Source: Prolixibacteraceae bacterium
GTDB taxonomy: Bacteria; Bacteroidota; Bacteroidia; Bacteroidales; Prolixibacteraceae
Direction of reading: 5' to 3'
Assembly (NCBI GenBank): GCA_009773765.1
Contig: WTWZ01000013.1
Coordinates: forward strand, 1-43,389
Length of the DNA stretch: 43,389 nt
Shown here in pieces: positions 8,050 through 16,548 of the stretch; the first letter of the stretch is position 1, and every line of letters starts with the position of its first letter. The notes under the pieces were generated by a model. The model was not told the origin of the DNA. It saw only the letters and a program-made list of their open reading frames with translations, and did no database searches. Both the position numbers and the translations under genes were made by a program.

Positions 8050-9932
8050 AACCTTTCATTCAGGGAGAAAACCTGTCGAAACGATGGGGAGAAACTATGC
8101 TTTTCGAAAATATTTCGTTCACCGTTTTCGAAGGCCGGAAAGTGGCATTGATTGCAAAGAACGGCGCTGGAAAATCAACGTTGCTCGATTTACTTGCAGG
8201 TAAAGAAACTCCCGATTCAGGAAAAATTACGGTTACCAACGACATGAAAATTGGTTATTTCGAACAAATTCCCAAACTCAACCCCGAGCACACAGTTTTG
8301 GAAGAAATTTTTGTTTCGGAAAATGAAAAGCTAAAAACAATAAAAGAATTTGAACTTGCAGTTACCAAAAATAACCAGGCAAAAATTGCCGAAATTTCCG
8401 CAAAAATGGATGAACTGGGCGCCTGGGAAATTGAAGTGGAAATCAAACAAATACTAACCGAACTCAAAATTGATCTGCACGACCAAAAAATTGCAGAACT
8501 TTCAGGAGGACAGAAAAAAAGGGTGGCACTGGCAAAAGTCCTGATTGACAAACCCGACCTTTTAATTTTAGACGAACCTACCAACCACCTGGATTTGGAA
8601 ATGATTGAATGGCTGGAAAATTACCTCGACAAAACAAAAGCTACACTTTTAATGGTTACCCACGACCGTTATTTTCTCGACCGTGTTTGTAATGAGATTA
8701 TTGAAATGGAAGACAGCCAGATTTACCGGTACATGGGCAATTACTCTTATTTTCTGGAAAAACGCGATGAACGGATTGAAATGCAGCAGGCATCGGTTAC
8801 AAAGGCAAAAAACCTGTTGCGCACCGAAATCGAATGGATGCGCCGGATGCCACAGGCCCGCAGCCACAAAGCAAAATACAGGGTAAATGCGTTTAGCGGA
8901 CTCAAAGAAAAAGCCTCACAAAAAATCAATACCGATAGCGTAAACCTGAATGTAAAATCGTCGCGCCTGGGCAAAAAAATGGTGGAACTCGAAAATGTTT
9001 CAAAATCATTTCCCGGCGTTAAATTGATTGAGAATTTCAGTTACAAATTTTCGCGGTTTGAGAAGGTGGGTATTATTGGCAAAAACGGGACAGGGAAAAC
9101 AACTTTTCTGAACCTGGTTACGCAAGCGTTGCAACCCGATTCGGGTATTATTGAAATTGGACAAACCATTAAATTCGGGTACTACCGGCAGGATGGTATT
9201 TCATTCGATAACCGCGAACGTGTGATTGAAGCGGTGGCCAAAATCGCTGAATTCATAACTTTCGAAGACGGCACAAAAATGAGCGCTGCACAAATGCTGA
9301 ACTTCTTTTTATTCCCGCCCGACACTCAATACAATTATATCGAAAAACTGAGCGGCGGCGAGCAGCGAAGACTTTACCTTTGCACAGTTTTAATGCAGAA
9401 CCCCAATTTCCTGATACTTGACGAACCGACCAACGATTTGGATATCATGACATTAAATGTACTTGAAGAATATTTAAAATCGTTTGCAGGATGCGTGATC
9501 ATAGTTTCGCACGACCGCTTTTTTATGGATAAAATTGTTGGCCATTTGTTTGTTTTCGAGGGTGAAGGAAAAATTACCGACTTCCCCGGAAACTACACTA
9601 TTTACCGGAACAAACAATTGCTTGATGAGGAGCTGGAGAAATCAAAGGCACAAATGGCCACAAGCAAAAAGGAACCGGAAAAACCTCAAATTAACGATGA
9701 TTCAATTGGTCCGCAAAAAAAGAAACTGACCTTTAACGAAAAACGGGAATTTGAAGCCATTGAGAATGAAATTAAACAATTGGAAGCTGAAAAAGAAATA
9801 CTGGAAATTGCCCTAAATTCAGGCATTTTACCGCATGATGAATTGTTCCGTCAATCGGAAAAACTGGTTTTGACAAAAGAACTGATTGATAAAAAGGAGA
9901 TTCGCTGGCTTGAGTTAAGCGAACTGCTTTAA
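8046..9932 (+). CDS. ABC-F family ATPase (Uup-like)
   Basis: This 628-residue cytoplasmic protein has two ABC ATPase domains and no transmembrane segments. Domain 1 (about residues 4-250) has Walker A GAGKST, signature LSGGQKKR and Walker B LLILDEPTNHLD. The interdomain arm is at about 250-310. Domain 2 (about 320-530) has GKNGTGKTT, LSGGEQRR and LILDEPTNDLD. A lysine/glutamate-rich C-terminal coiled coil follows (about 560-620), as in Uup. ABC-F proteins act on ribosomes, relieving stalls or giving antibiotic resistance; Uup-like members are housekeeping. The start overlaps the preceding hydrolase. A terminator hairpin follows at 9979-10000. Confidence 0.93.
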   Translation: MKPFIQGENLSKRWGETMLFENISFTVFEGRKVALIAKNGAGKSTLLDLLAGKETPDSGKITVTNDMKIGYFEQIPKLNPEHTVLEEIFVSENEKLKTIKEFELAVTKNNQAKIAEISAKMDELGAWEIEVEIKQILTELKIDLHDQKIAELSGGQKKRVALAKVLIDKPDLLILDEPTNHLDLEMIEWLENYLDKTKATLLMVTHDRYFLDRVCNEIIEMEDSQIYRYMGNYSYFLEKRDERIEMQQASVTKAKNLLRTEIEWMRRMPQARSHKAKYRVNAFSGLKEKASQKINTDSVNLNVKSSRLGKKMVELENVSKSFPGVKLIENFSYKFSRFEKVGIIGKNGTGKTTFLNLVTQALQPDSGIIEIGQTIKFGYYRQDGISFDNRERVIEAVAKIAEFITFEDGTKMSAAQMLNFFLFPPDTQYNYIEKLSGGEQRRLYLCTVLMQNPNFLILDEPTNDLDIMTLNVLEEYLKSFAGCVIIVSHDRFFMDKIVGHLFVFEGEGKITDFPGNYTIYRNKQLLDEELEKSKAQMATSKKEPEKPQINDDSIGPQKKKLTFNEKREFEAIENEIKQLEAEKEILEIALNSGILPHDELFRQSEKLVLTKELIDKKEIRWLELSELL

Positions 9933-9978
9933 AAAATGATCTCTATTTCTTCTGAAACGGACGTTTTTAAAAAGAAAA

Positions 9979-10000
9979 AAGGAGACAAAATAGTCTCCTT
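9979..10000 (+). terminator. intrinsic terminator after the ABC-F gene
   Basis: AAGGAGAC and GTCTCCTT form a perfect 8-bp stem around AAAATA, followed by AGTTTCTTTCC, about 46 bases after the ABC-F stop. The T-run is interrupted but the stem is clear. Confidence 0.7.
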
Positions 10001-10191
10001 AGTTTCTTTCCAAGTAATAATTGATTTAATAATTTAGGGAAAAGCGTCCTTCCTGCTTATAGATTCTGAAAGCAGGGATAAAGTAACCCCTGATCAGCGG
10101 AAAAATTTACTGATATGCCGTGATTTATATTCGAACTAAATAAGAATAAACTTAAATTGGCCGCTATCGGTAACCAACGCAAGAATTTAGG
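10001..10191. other. intergenic stretch without a recognisable gene
   Basis: There is no ATG-started frame of useful length on either strand and no clear structure. It lies between the ABC-F terminator and the 97-bp dispersed repeat and may be decayed DNA. Confidence 0.4.
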
Positions 10192-10288
10192 ATGAAACGA
10201 GCATGACAAAATTTTGCCACACATATGGAACATTATAAAGCGAGTTACATCGAATACCTTTAAAAATTAACAATTACAATGAGATGAA
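10192..10288. repeat. 97-bp dispersed repeat, copy 1
   Basis: This stretch is nearly identical to 33828-33924: 97 bases, no gaps, 5 mismatches by direct comparison. It contains the palindrome CAAAATTTTG and GTTACATC, which in copy 2 pairs with GATGTAAC around a 12-base loop. In this copy one arm has changed (ATGGAAC). It ends just before the terminator of the candidate RNA on the minus strand. It looks like a small non-coding mobile element or the conserved end of a larger decayed one. Confidence 0.85.
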
Positions 10289-10301
10289 AAGGTTAAAAGT
10301 T

Positions 10302-10830
10302 TACAAAACAAAAATGGGAGCCATTCTGTTACGAATAGTTCCCATTCACTGGTTGCAACCGAAGTCGCTTTCAGCGCCAGGCTACTGTTATTCCGGCCGG
10401 CTTCATTTAATCTTTTCGGATTATTTGTAGCCCATAACTCTCTGGTTAAGCTTTCTACAGCAAAACCGTTAAGCTGTCCATTCGACTTTCCGGATGTCGT
10501 TATGGACGAAGTGTCGTTCAGTATCTTCCGCGTTTTCCTTTCGGTAACCGCTTCACATAATCAACTCTTCCTGGTTTTATCCATTACAAGCTGTGCAGTT
10601 GGGTAATTCAAATCGAAATTTTTATCACTCCTGCCTGATGACTCAATCTTGAAAGAACTTCTGGATTTTTCTCCCGATGATTGAATGAACTTTGACTATC
10701 CAGTAAGTCTTGTTCAAACTTCGGCTTTTCTTGTGTGCCATCCCGAAGGATGGAGAGAAATGTTCCGGTTTCAACTAAGTAACTTTCCCATTTCCACACT
10801 TTCAAAGCTGCCTTTTATCGCTCACCTGAT
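10302..10830 (-). ncRNA. candidate long structured non-coding RNA (about 0.53 kb)
   Basis: A near-perfect promoter (10835-10867) and an intrinsic terminator (10313-10346) bound this minus-strand stretch, and no ATG-started frame of meaningful length fills it. Stems read directly: a three-way junction (10733-10737 with 10795-10799, enclosing 10757-10762 with 10789-10794 and a CCATCC-TTCG-GGATGG hairpin at 10738-10753); a two-part stem at 10687-10715 (GAAC/GTTC around GACT/AGTC); a hairpin with a GAAA tetraloop at 10530-10551; a two-part stem at 10476-10507 (GTCCA/TGGAC around CGAC/GTCG); and a hairpin at 10449-10475. It does not show the conserved motifs of RNase P RNA, tmRNA or 6S RNA as I know them. 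Alternatives are a degenerate group II-intron-like RNA or a decayed gene: a 65-codon TTG-started frame lies at 10608-10805 and a stop-free stretch further on. RNA nature is inferred. Confidence 0.6.
10313..10346 (-). terminator. intrinsic terminator of the candidate RNA
   Basis: On the minus strand AATGGGA (10346-10340) pairs with TCCCATT (10319-10313). An inner ATTC/GAAT helix lies between them, and TTTGTTTTG follows directly after the stem. Confidence 0.75.
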
Positions 10831-10834
10831 GAAA

Positions 10835-10867
10835 CAAATATAGTGAAAAGAATAAGCAGTTGTCAAA
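10835..10867 (-). promoter_or_regulatory. promoter of the candidate RNA
   Basis: On the minus strand TTTG (10867-10864), a 21-base spacer and TATATTTG (10842-10835) match the Bacteroidota promoter consensus exactly. No start codon with a plausible gene follows, so the expected transcript is the structured RNA. Confidence 0.8.
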
Positions 10868-10909
10868 TTTTTTTCTTTGTTTAAATACACAATGTATCAA
10901 CATGAGTTA

Positions 10910-11431
10910 TTAACAATTGTTGAAAAGATCGTTATTAATCAGGGCTTTTAAAAGTGAAGTTGTGGATTTCCACTCGGAATCGGTAGCATGATATCCCCAC
11001 GAATGTGCAACTGTTGCCGGAGATTGCCACGGGAATTCTTCCTTTCTATTTCCAAGCGAATTGTCGCCCAGTTCTTTAAAATCAATATCCGGATCTTCTT
11101 CAATGGAAAGGCCCAATCGCGAATTTACCAAACAGTTGGGTTGCAACTCCCTGATTAACCCTTTTAGCTGAAGCAACTGCTCTTTTGTTACAACTGTTTT
11201 TGAATGGTGAATCCACATGTCGAACCAGAAAATTGAGATTTCACCATAATTGTTATCATTCCTGAGTTTTTCACCTTTCCAGTATCCTTCGGCGCCACTG
11301 TATATGCCCAAGTGGACAAACATTCCAAACCGCGAATCTGTAAACCATTTCGCCCGTTCGTTGGTTTGGGTTTGACTAAATGTTGAAATACAAATCAGAC
11401 TGAACAAAATGAGAACTGATTTTTTTTTCAT
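10910..11431 (-). pseudogene. GH29 alpha-L-fucosidase fragment, internally deleted and truncated
   Basis: This 173-codon frame begins with a signal peptide (MKKKSVLILFSLICISTFSQ) and the typical GH29 start (AKWFTDSRFGMFVHLGIYS). It then jumps after about residue 62 to a segment that belongs much later in the family (GEISIFWFDMW, the region of the nucleophile Asp; LIRELQPNCLVNSRLG; TVAHSWGYHATDSEWKS). It ends abruptly after LLKALINN. GH29 enzymes are usually 430-500 residues, so most of the barrel and the C-terminal part are missing. It cannot fold as an active fucosidase. It starts 11 bases after the nspC stop, on the same strand. The broken 3' end lies next to the candidate RNA promoter. Confidence 0.85.
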
Positions 11432-11442
11432 AACAGGGCTTT

Positions 11443-12579
11443 TTATGATAATCTTCCTTTAAAATCTTCGTAAGTGAATTTTCTTACAATTTGTAATACA
11501 TTGTTTTTTTTCCAAATGGCAATTGCCGGGTGATTTACGCCATTAAACATGGTTGTTTTAACCATGGTGTAATGAATCATATCAAGGAAAATTACTTTTT
11601 CACCCGTCTGCAATTCATGGTCAAATTCATAAACTTCCATAAAATCGCCGGCAAGGCAGCTTACCCCTCCCATCCGGTAAAGATGAATACTGTTTTCATT
11701 TGGTTCGGCGGCGCCAACAATTTTTGGGCGGTATGGCATTTCAAGCGTATCGGGCATGTGGGCGGTAAACGAAACATCAAGTATGGCTGTTTTTATGCCT
11801 TTATGTTGTACTATATCTTTTACCGTGGAAACCAAAACACCAGTTTCCCAGGCAATTGCGCTGCCCGGCTCAAGAATTACCTTAATATTATATTTCTGTT
11901 TGAAATTTTTTAATAATTGAACCAGATGATGGTGGTCATAGCCTTTTCTGGTCATTAAATGGCCGCCGCCCATATTCACCCATTTCAACTGGCGCAGATA
12001 TTTCCCGAATTTAATTTCCAGGTTTTCCAACACCTTTTCAAGGCTGTAAGAATCCGATTCACATAAAACATGAAAATGGATACCATCAATACCTTCGGGC
12101 AGTTCTTCAGGAAATTCGGCACTTCCCACTCCCAGCCGCGAACCGTCAGCAACTGGATTATACAAATCGGTGCCCACATCCGAAAATTCGGGATTAACCC
12201 GTATGCCACACGAAATGTGATGATCTGCTTTTTTTATTTCAGGATAAAATTTCTGAAACTGGTTGATTGAGTTAAAAACAATGTGGCTGCTGTAACTCAT
12301 CAACTCTTCAAATTCATTTTCGAAATAAACCGGGCAGTAAACGTGGGCGCGGGTTTTCATTTCATCAAAACAAAGCCGTGCTTCGAACAAAGAACTTGCA
12401 GTGGCGCCTTTTAAATATTTGCGAACCAAGGGGAAAGCGCCCCACATGGCAAAACCTTTAAAAGCCAGAATAATCTCAATGTCAGCTTCTTTCTGAACCC
12501 GGTTAATCAGTTCCAGATTTTTTCGCAATAGTTTTTCATCGAGAACAAATGCCGGAGAAGGTATTTTTGAGTAATCCAC
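11443..12579 (-). CDS. nspC: carboxynorspermidine/carboxyspermidine decarboxylase
   Basis: This 378-residue PLP enzyme is of the alanine-racemase-fold (type III) decarboxylase group. It removes the carboxyl group of carboxyspermidine to give spermidine. The PLP Lys lies in ILAFKGFAMW (near residue 41). Later motifs are the SSLFEARL substrate-side segment, the glycine-rich WVNMGGGHL (near 200), LEPGSAIAW (near 237) and the C-terminal GVSCLAGD with the conserved Cys (near 305). Length matches NspC. It follows the dehydrogenase gene by 5 bases, in the same operon, which supports the carboxyspermidine pathway. Confidence 0.93.
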   Translation of the reverse strand: MDYSKIPSPAFVLDEKLLRKNLELINRVQKEADIEIILAFKGFAMWGAFPLVRKYLKGATASSLFEARLCFDEMKTRAHVYCPVYFENEFEELMSYSSHIVFNSINQFQKFYPEIKKADHHISCGIRVNPEFSDVGTDLYNPVADGSRLGVGSAEFPEELPEGIDGIHFHVLCESDSYSLEKVLENLEIKFGKYLRQLKWVNMGGGHLMTRKGYDHHHLVQLLKNFKQKYNIKVILEPGSAIAWETGVLVSTVKDIVQHKGIKTAILDVSFTAHMPDTLEMPYRPKIVGAAEPNENSIHLYRMGGVSCLAGDFMEVYEFDHELQTGEKVIFLDMIHYTMVKTTMFNGVNHPAIAIWKKNNVLQIVRKFTYEDFKGRLS

Positions 12580-12584
12580 AATAA

Positions 12585-13778
12585 TTATACTTCCAAATCG
12601 ATATTAAAAACCTCGTTCCACGGTAATCCGTGCCCGCCAATTTTTTCCATAAACGGATCGGGATTAAATTCTTCAACATTGAAAACACCCTTTCCGATCC
12701 ATTTTCCGGTCAAAACCATCATTGCGCCTAACATTGCCGGAACACCGGTTGTGTAAGAGACACCCTGTGTCCCGGTTTCCTGGTATGCTAACTGGTGACT
12801 GCAATTGTTCCAAATGTAATAGGTTTGTTCTTTGCCATTTTTTATGCCTTTTATCCGGCAGCCAATCGAGGTTTCGCCAGTATAATTTTCTCCAAGATCT
12901 CCCGGATCAGGAAGAACAGCTTTTAAAAATTCGAGCGGAATAATATCTACTCCCTTGTATTTAACCGGATCGATTCTTGACATGCCAATATTCTGAATTA
13001 CACGAAGATGGGTAAGATATTCATCGCCAAAAGTCATCCAGAAACGGGCGCGTTTTAAGGTTGGATAATTTTTCACCAACGATTCCAATTCTTCGTGGTA
13101 CAAAACGTACGAATTTCGTTTTCCAATATTGGGGTAGGTAAGAGCAAGTTTTATTGCAAACGGTTCAATTTCAACCCACTGGCCATTCTCCCAGTATTTT
13201 CCCTTTTGCGTGATTTCGCGGATATTGATTTCTGGATTGAAATTGGTTGCAAAGGCCTTTCCATGGTCGCCACCATTACAGTCAACAATATCGAGATAAT
13301 GTATTTCGTCGAAATGATGTTTTGCGGCGTAAGCAGTGTAAATACTGGTAACTCCGGGGTCGAATCCGCAACCCAAAACAGCCATAATGCCCTTTTCTTT
13401 AAATCGTCCATGGTAAGCCCACTGCCAGCTGTATTCGAATTTTGCCACATCTTTTGGTTCGTAATTGGCTGTATCCAAATAATTAACGCCTGTTTCGAGA
13501 CAAGCATCCATAATCGGCAAATCCTGATACGGCAGGGCAACATTAATTACCAGCACAGGTTTAAACTGATTGATTAAAGCAACAACTTCCTGAACATTGT
13601 CGGCATCAACCTGTGCCGTTTTTATCCTTCCTTTACCAACCTCGCGCGCAATGGTTTCGCATTTCGAAACGGTCCGGCTGGCCAGCAAAATTTCAGAAAA
13701 CACATCCGGATTGTCGGCACATTTGCCTGCCACAACACGTCCCACACCACCGGCGCCAATAATGATAACTTTACTCAT
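12585..13778 (-). CDS. carboxyspermidine dehydrogenase (saccharopine dehydrogenase family)
   Basis: This 397-residue protein begins with a Rossmann NAD(P)-binding motif (VIIGAGGVGRVVAGKC, residues 4-19) and has the saccharopine-dehydrogenase family layout (NYLDTANYEP, AVLGCGFDPGVTSIY, ETSIGCRIKG, TTGVPAMLGAMMV). In the family context next to nspC this enzyme condenses putrescine with aspartate semialdehyde and reduces the product to carboxyspermidine. It is the first gene of the operon with nspC, 5 bases apart. Without the neighbour it could be read as a lysine-pathway saccharopine enzyme; the coupling to nspC makes the polyamine role much more likely. Confidence 0.9.
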   Translation of the reverse strand: MSKVIIIGAGGVGRVVAGKCADNPDVFSEILLASRTVSKCETIAREVGKGRIKTAQVDADNVQEVVALINQFKPVLVINVALPYQDLPIMDACLETGVNYLDTANYEPKDVAKFEYSWQWAYHGRFKEKGIMAVLGCGFDPGVTSIYTAYAAKHHFDEIHYLDIVDCNGGDHGKAFATNFNPEINIREITQKGKYWENGQWVEIEPFAIKLALTYPNIGKRNSYVLYHEELESLVKNYPTLKRARFWMTFGDEYLTHLRVIQNIGMSRIDPVKYKGVDIIPLEFLKAVLPDPGDLGENYTGETSIGCRIKGIKNGKEQTYYIWNNCSHQLAYQETGTQGVSYTTGVPAMLGAMMVLTGKWIGKGVFNVEEFNPDPFMEKIGGHGLPWNEVFNIDLEV

Positions 13779-13887
13779 TTTATTTTACGTTGAATTTGTT
13801 TAATAAAACCTTATTTTTTTCTTTCAATGGTATTAATTTAGTTCGGTAAAAACCTATTTTTTAAAAGAGCAAATTAAACATTTTTTT

Positions 13888-14025
13888 ATGAATAGCATGT
13901 TTCGGGATTATGAATTTAACCCTAACGGAGTGGGTTTGAGAAATGTAAATTTTATCGGGCTGCCATTTAGCGATAGTTTGGCTATAATAAGTTTTTGTGT
14001 CGTTCCCCAGAGGTTCAAACGCTAA
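13888..14025 (+). pseudogene. agmatinase N-terminal remnant
   Basis: A 45-codon frame reads MNSMFRDYEFNPNGVG, then LRNVNFIGLPFSDSLAI, then VVP, and ends with a short unrelated tail and a stop. The FNPNGVG...NFIGLPF pattern is what I recall of the start of Bacteroidota agmatinase/arginase-family proteins (normally about 300 residues or more), where VPWDVT follows. Here the similarity stops after VVP and no metal-binding part is present. It lies exactly between the carboxyspermidine operon and arginine decarboxylase, where a putrescine-forming gene would be expected. The rest of this 415-base gap (13779-14193) is AT-rich with no other gene seen. Confidence 0.65.
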
Positions 14026-14193
14026 GCCACAACTGGTTAACAAACTATGCAACCCCATACTAAAGAATTTTAATGTGATTCAGAAATTGTAAAGTACGTT
14101 CAATCCTTATTAAAAATTCCTTCATCAAAGTTTCAGAAAAAATAGTTTATTTTGTCGCCAATATTAATACCAATAATTTTTTATGATTACGTA

Positions 14194-15600
14194 ATGAAAA
14201 ATACCTATTTTGATTTGATCGAGCAAAGTTATTACTTTCCTCAGGAAGGCTTTGATTTAAGAGATGGAAGCCTCACATTTCACGGCATTTCCTTAAAATA
14301 TCTGATTAAAAAGTACGGAACACCATTCCGGTTTATTTACCTCCCGAAAATAGGCGATCAAATAAAAAAGGCGCGTAACCTGTTCAATAAGGCAATCAAA
14401 AAAAGCAATTATAAAGGCAATTATTACTATTGTTACTGTACAAAGTGCAACCACTTTTCGCATGTTATCAATGAAGCATTAAAGCAAAATGTTAATCTCG
14501 AAACTTCTTCGGCTTATGATATCGATTTGATTTTGAGTTTGTTTCGGGATAAAAAAATTGATAAAAACAGGGTTATTGTACACAATGGCTACAAAACCGA
14601 CGAATACCTTGCGAAAATTCTGAACCTGCAGGAAATTGGGTTTAAAAATAATATTGTCGTCCTCGACAGTATCAATGAATTAAAACGAATAGAAAAACTT
14701 GCCGGCGGCGTAAAGGTGAAAATCGGAATCCGTATGGCAATCAATGAGGAATCACAATCCTCATATTATACGTCGCGTTTGGGAATCAGGCACAACGATA
14801 TCCTGAAATTTTACTTAGAGAATATCAAGGATAAAGAAAATCTTGAATTTAAAATGCTCCACTTTTTCGTTGATTCAGGAATTAAGGACAGTTTATATTA
14901 CTGGGGAGAATTTCAGAAAGCGATGAAATTGTATGTGGATTTAAAAAAGCAATGCACTTCGCTTGATTCGTTTAATCTTGGTGGCGGTTTTCCTATCAGG
15001 AACCATCTTGGTTTTGAATACAATTACGAATACATGATTAACGAAATTGTAGCAGCCATTAAAGACGCCTGTGCTGTTGAAAAATTGAAGGAACCCGATA
15101 TTTACACTGAGTTTGGGAAATATACGGTTGGCGAAAGCGGGGCGATTATTTTTGAGGTTTTGGAACAAAAACAGCAAAACGACACTGAAAGCTGGTACAT
15201 TGTAAACAATAGTTTAATGAATACCATACCTGATGCGTGGTCGATTTTCGAAAAATTTATTTTACTGCCCATCAATAAATGGAACAACGAATACAAAAGG
15301 GTAAACATTGGTGGTATCAGTTGCGACCACTCCGATTACTACAACTCTGAAGATTTAAACCAGGAAGTGTTGCTCCCTGCTTATCCCGAAGAAGATGAGG
15401 AACCTTTGTACCTGGGATTTTTCCATACAGGCGCATATCAGGATGCAATCAGCGGGTATGGTGGAATAAAGCACTGCCTGATTCCATCGCCAAAACATGT
15501 AATTATCGACCGTGACGACAAAGGTAATATTGTTGATTACGTTTACCGGAACGAACAATCGGCGAAAGACATGTTTAAAATATTGGGTTACGAGAAGTAA
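14194..15600 (+). CDS. speA: arginine decarboxylase (short Bacteroidota type)
   Basis: This 468-residue type III PLP decarboxylase matches the compact arginine decarboxylases of Bacteroidota. It shows YYFPQEGF (near residue 10), the PLP Lys in YYYCYCTKCNHF (near 87), SAYDIDLI, YTSRLGIR, the glycine-rich LGGGFPIRN (near 265), TEFGKYTVGESG (near 308) and the C-terminal GAYQDAISGYGG. It converts arginine to agmatine, the entry to the spermidine route completed by the divergent dehydrogenase/NspC pair. The chosen ATG at 14194 gives MKNTYFDLIEQ; an ATG 14 codons earlier is possible but less typical. The degraded agmatinase start lies just upstream. Confidence 0.9.
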   Translation: MKNTYFDLIEQSYYFPQEGFDLRDGSLTFHGISLKYLIKKYGTPFRFIYLPKIGDQIKKARNLFNKAIKKSNYKGNYYYCYCTKCNHFSHVINEALKQNVNLETSSAYDIDLILSLFRDKKIDKNRVIVHNGYKTDEYLAKILNLQEIGFKNNIVVLDSINELKRIEKLAGGVKVKIGIRMAINEESQSSYYTSRLGIRHNDILKFYLENIKDKENLEFKMLHFFVDSGIKDSLYYWGEFQKAMKLYVDLKKQCTSLDSFNLGGGFPIRNHLGFEYNYEYMINEIVAAIKDACAVEKLKEPDIYTEFGKYTVGESGAIIFEVLEQKQQNDTESWYIVNNSLMNTIPDAWSIFEKFILLPINKWNNEYKRVNIGGISCDHSDYYNSEDLNQEVLLPAYPEEDEEPLYLGFFHTGAYQDAISGYGGIKHCLIPSPKHVIIDRDDKGNIVDYVYRNEQSAKDMFKILGYEK

Positions 15601-15682
15601 ATTTTTGTGGATAACAATATCACGAATTTATTTAAAACCGGAGGGCAACTTTTTATTTCAATTCCACCGAATAAAAATGATT

Positions 15683-16453
15683 TTATTTGAAGAAATCTGA
15701 TTCAAATTTTGCAAGCGATGTTTCATATTCATCCTGTAAAATCAACTCATTCGAAGTTAACGAGTAGCTTGTCGTTTTCTCAAAAACCTTCATAAATCCA
15801 CTTTCGATGTTGTTGCCGATACAGGCCATTTTGGTCATGGCAAACGGCGAAAACTTAATCCTGTTTCCTTCAGCCAATTCATATTTTCCGTTAAACATGT
15901 TGCAACTGCTGTTGCCGTGAACCCTGTTTTCTTCTGCTTCAAACTTTAAAAAAGCTTCTCTTTCGCTGGGTTCAACCAGTTTTCCGTTTAACCTGACTAA
16001 TTTCCAGTATTTACCTGTAAGTTCGGTTTTTTCCTTTTCAAAAATATATTTGCCGGCTAAACCGCCTGTTATTCGGCCCCCGTGTTTATCAAGGTGAAAA
16101 AGCCTGTTTTCACCCACCAGATATATTTGTTTTTCAGTATTATCAAGTGTTATTTTACTGCCGTTTTCATCCCATTTAAAAATTCCTTTGGTTTGAAAAA
16201 CTTTTTCGTCTTTACCCGGATATTGGGTTTCCAAAACGTAATTTAAATCTTTATAAAGCACAATTCTGGTTTTAATTCCCTCACAATCGGCACAAGGTAA
16301 AATCCCAAGGTAAGTACCGGGCCAGTCAATAGAAGTCATGCTGTTATCGGCGGTGGTATTTATTTCGCTGAATTGTGCTTTTTTGGTTGATTTGCACGAA
16401 ACAAAACCAACAAAAGCCATGAAAAGAATAAGAATTATATTTTGTGTTTTCAT
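15683..16453 (-). CDS. lipoprotein with NlpE-like and META (HslJ) domains
   Basis: This 256-residue envelope protein starts at MKTQNIILILF; the frame is open for 11 more codons but those precede the signal peptide. The lipobox is GFVSC near residue 20. The N-terminal domain (about 42-135) resembles NlpE, with GTYLGILPCADCEGI carrying a CxxC pair, and the C-terminal domain (about 145-250) is a META/HslJ domain (GKYWKLVRLNG, GNSSCNMFNG, MTKMACIG). NlpE-type domains are linked to copper or envelope stress sensing; META domains to stress-related lipoproteins. The actual role here is not known. It is monocistronic. Confidence 0.85.
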   Translation of the reverse strand: MKTQNIILILFMAFVGFVSCKSTKKAQFSEINTTADNSMTSIDWPGTYLGILPCADCEGIKTRIVLYKDLNYVLETQYPGKDEKVFQTKGIFKWDENGSKITLDNTEKQIYLVGENRLFHLDKHGGRITGGLAGKYIFEKEKTELTGKYWKLVRLNGKLVEPSEREAFLKFEAEENRVHGNSSCNMFNGKYELAEGNRIKFSPFAMTKMACIGNNIESGFMKVFEKTTSYSLTSNELILQDEYETSLAKFESDFFK

Positions 16454-16548
16454 TTTTAAATGTTTTGAAATATTTTTAATAACCAACTGATTTAAAAAGA
16501 AGTTTAAGGCACCAAAAACCGATCCTGTTTTATCTCAATCAAAATAGT

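Noticed and set aside
10608-10805. 65-codon minus-strand frame in the RNA locus
   Set aside because: It starts with TTG, matches no family I know, and the stems and promoter/terminator explain the stretch better; kept only as an alternative.
13861-14058. 65-codon minus-strand frame between the polyamine genes
   Set aside because: Shadow of the agmatinase remnant on the plus strand.
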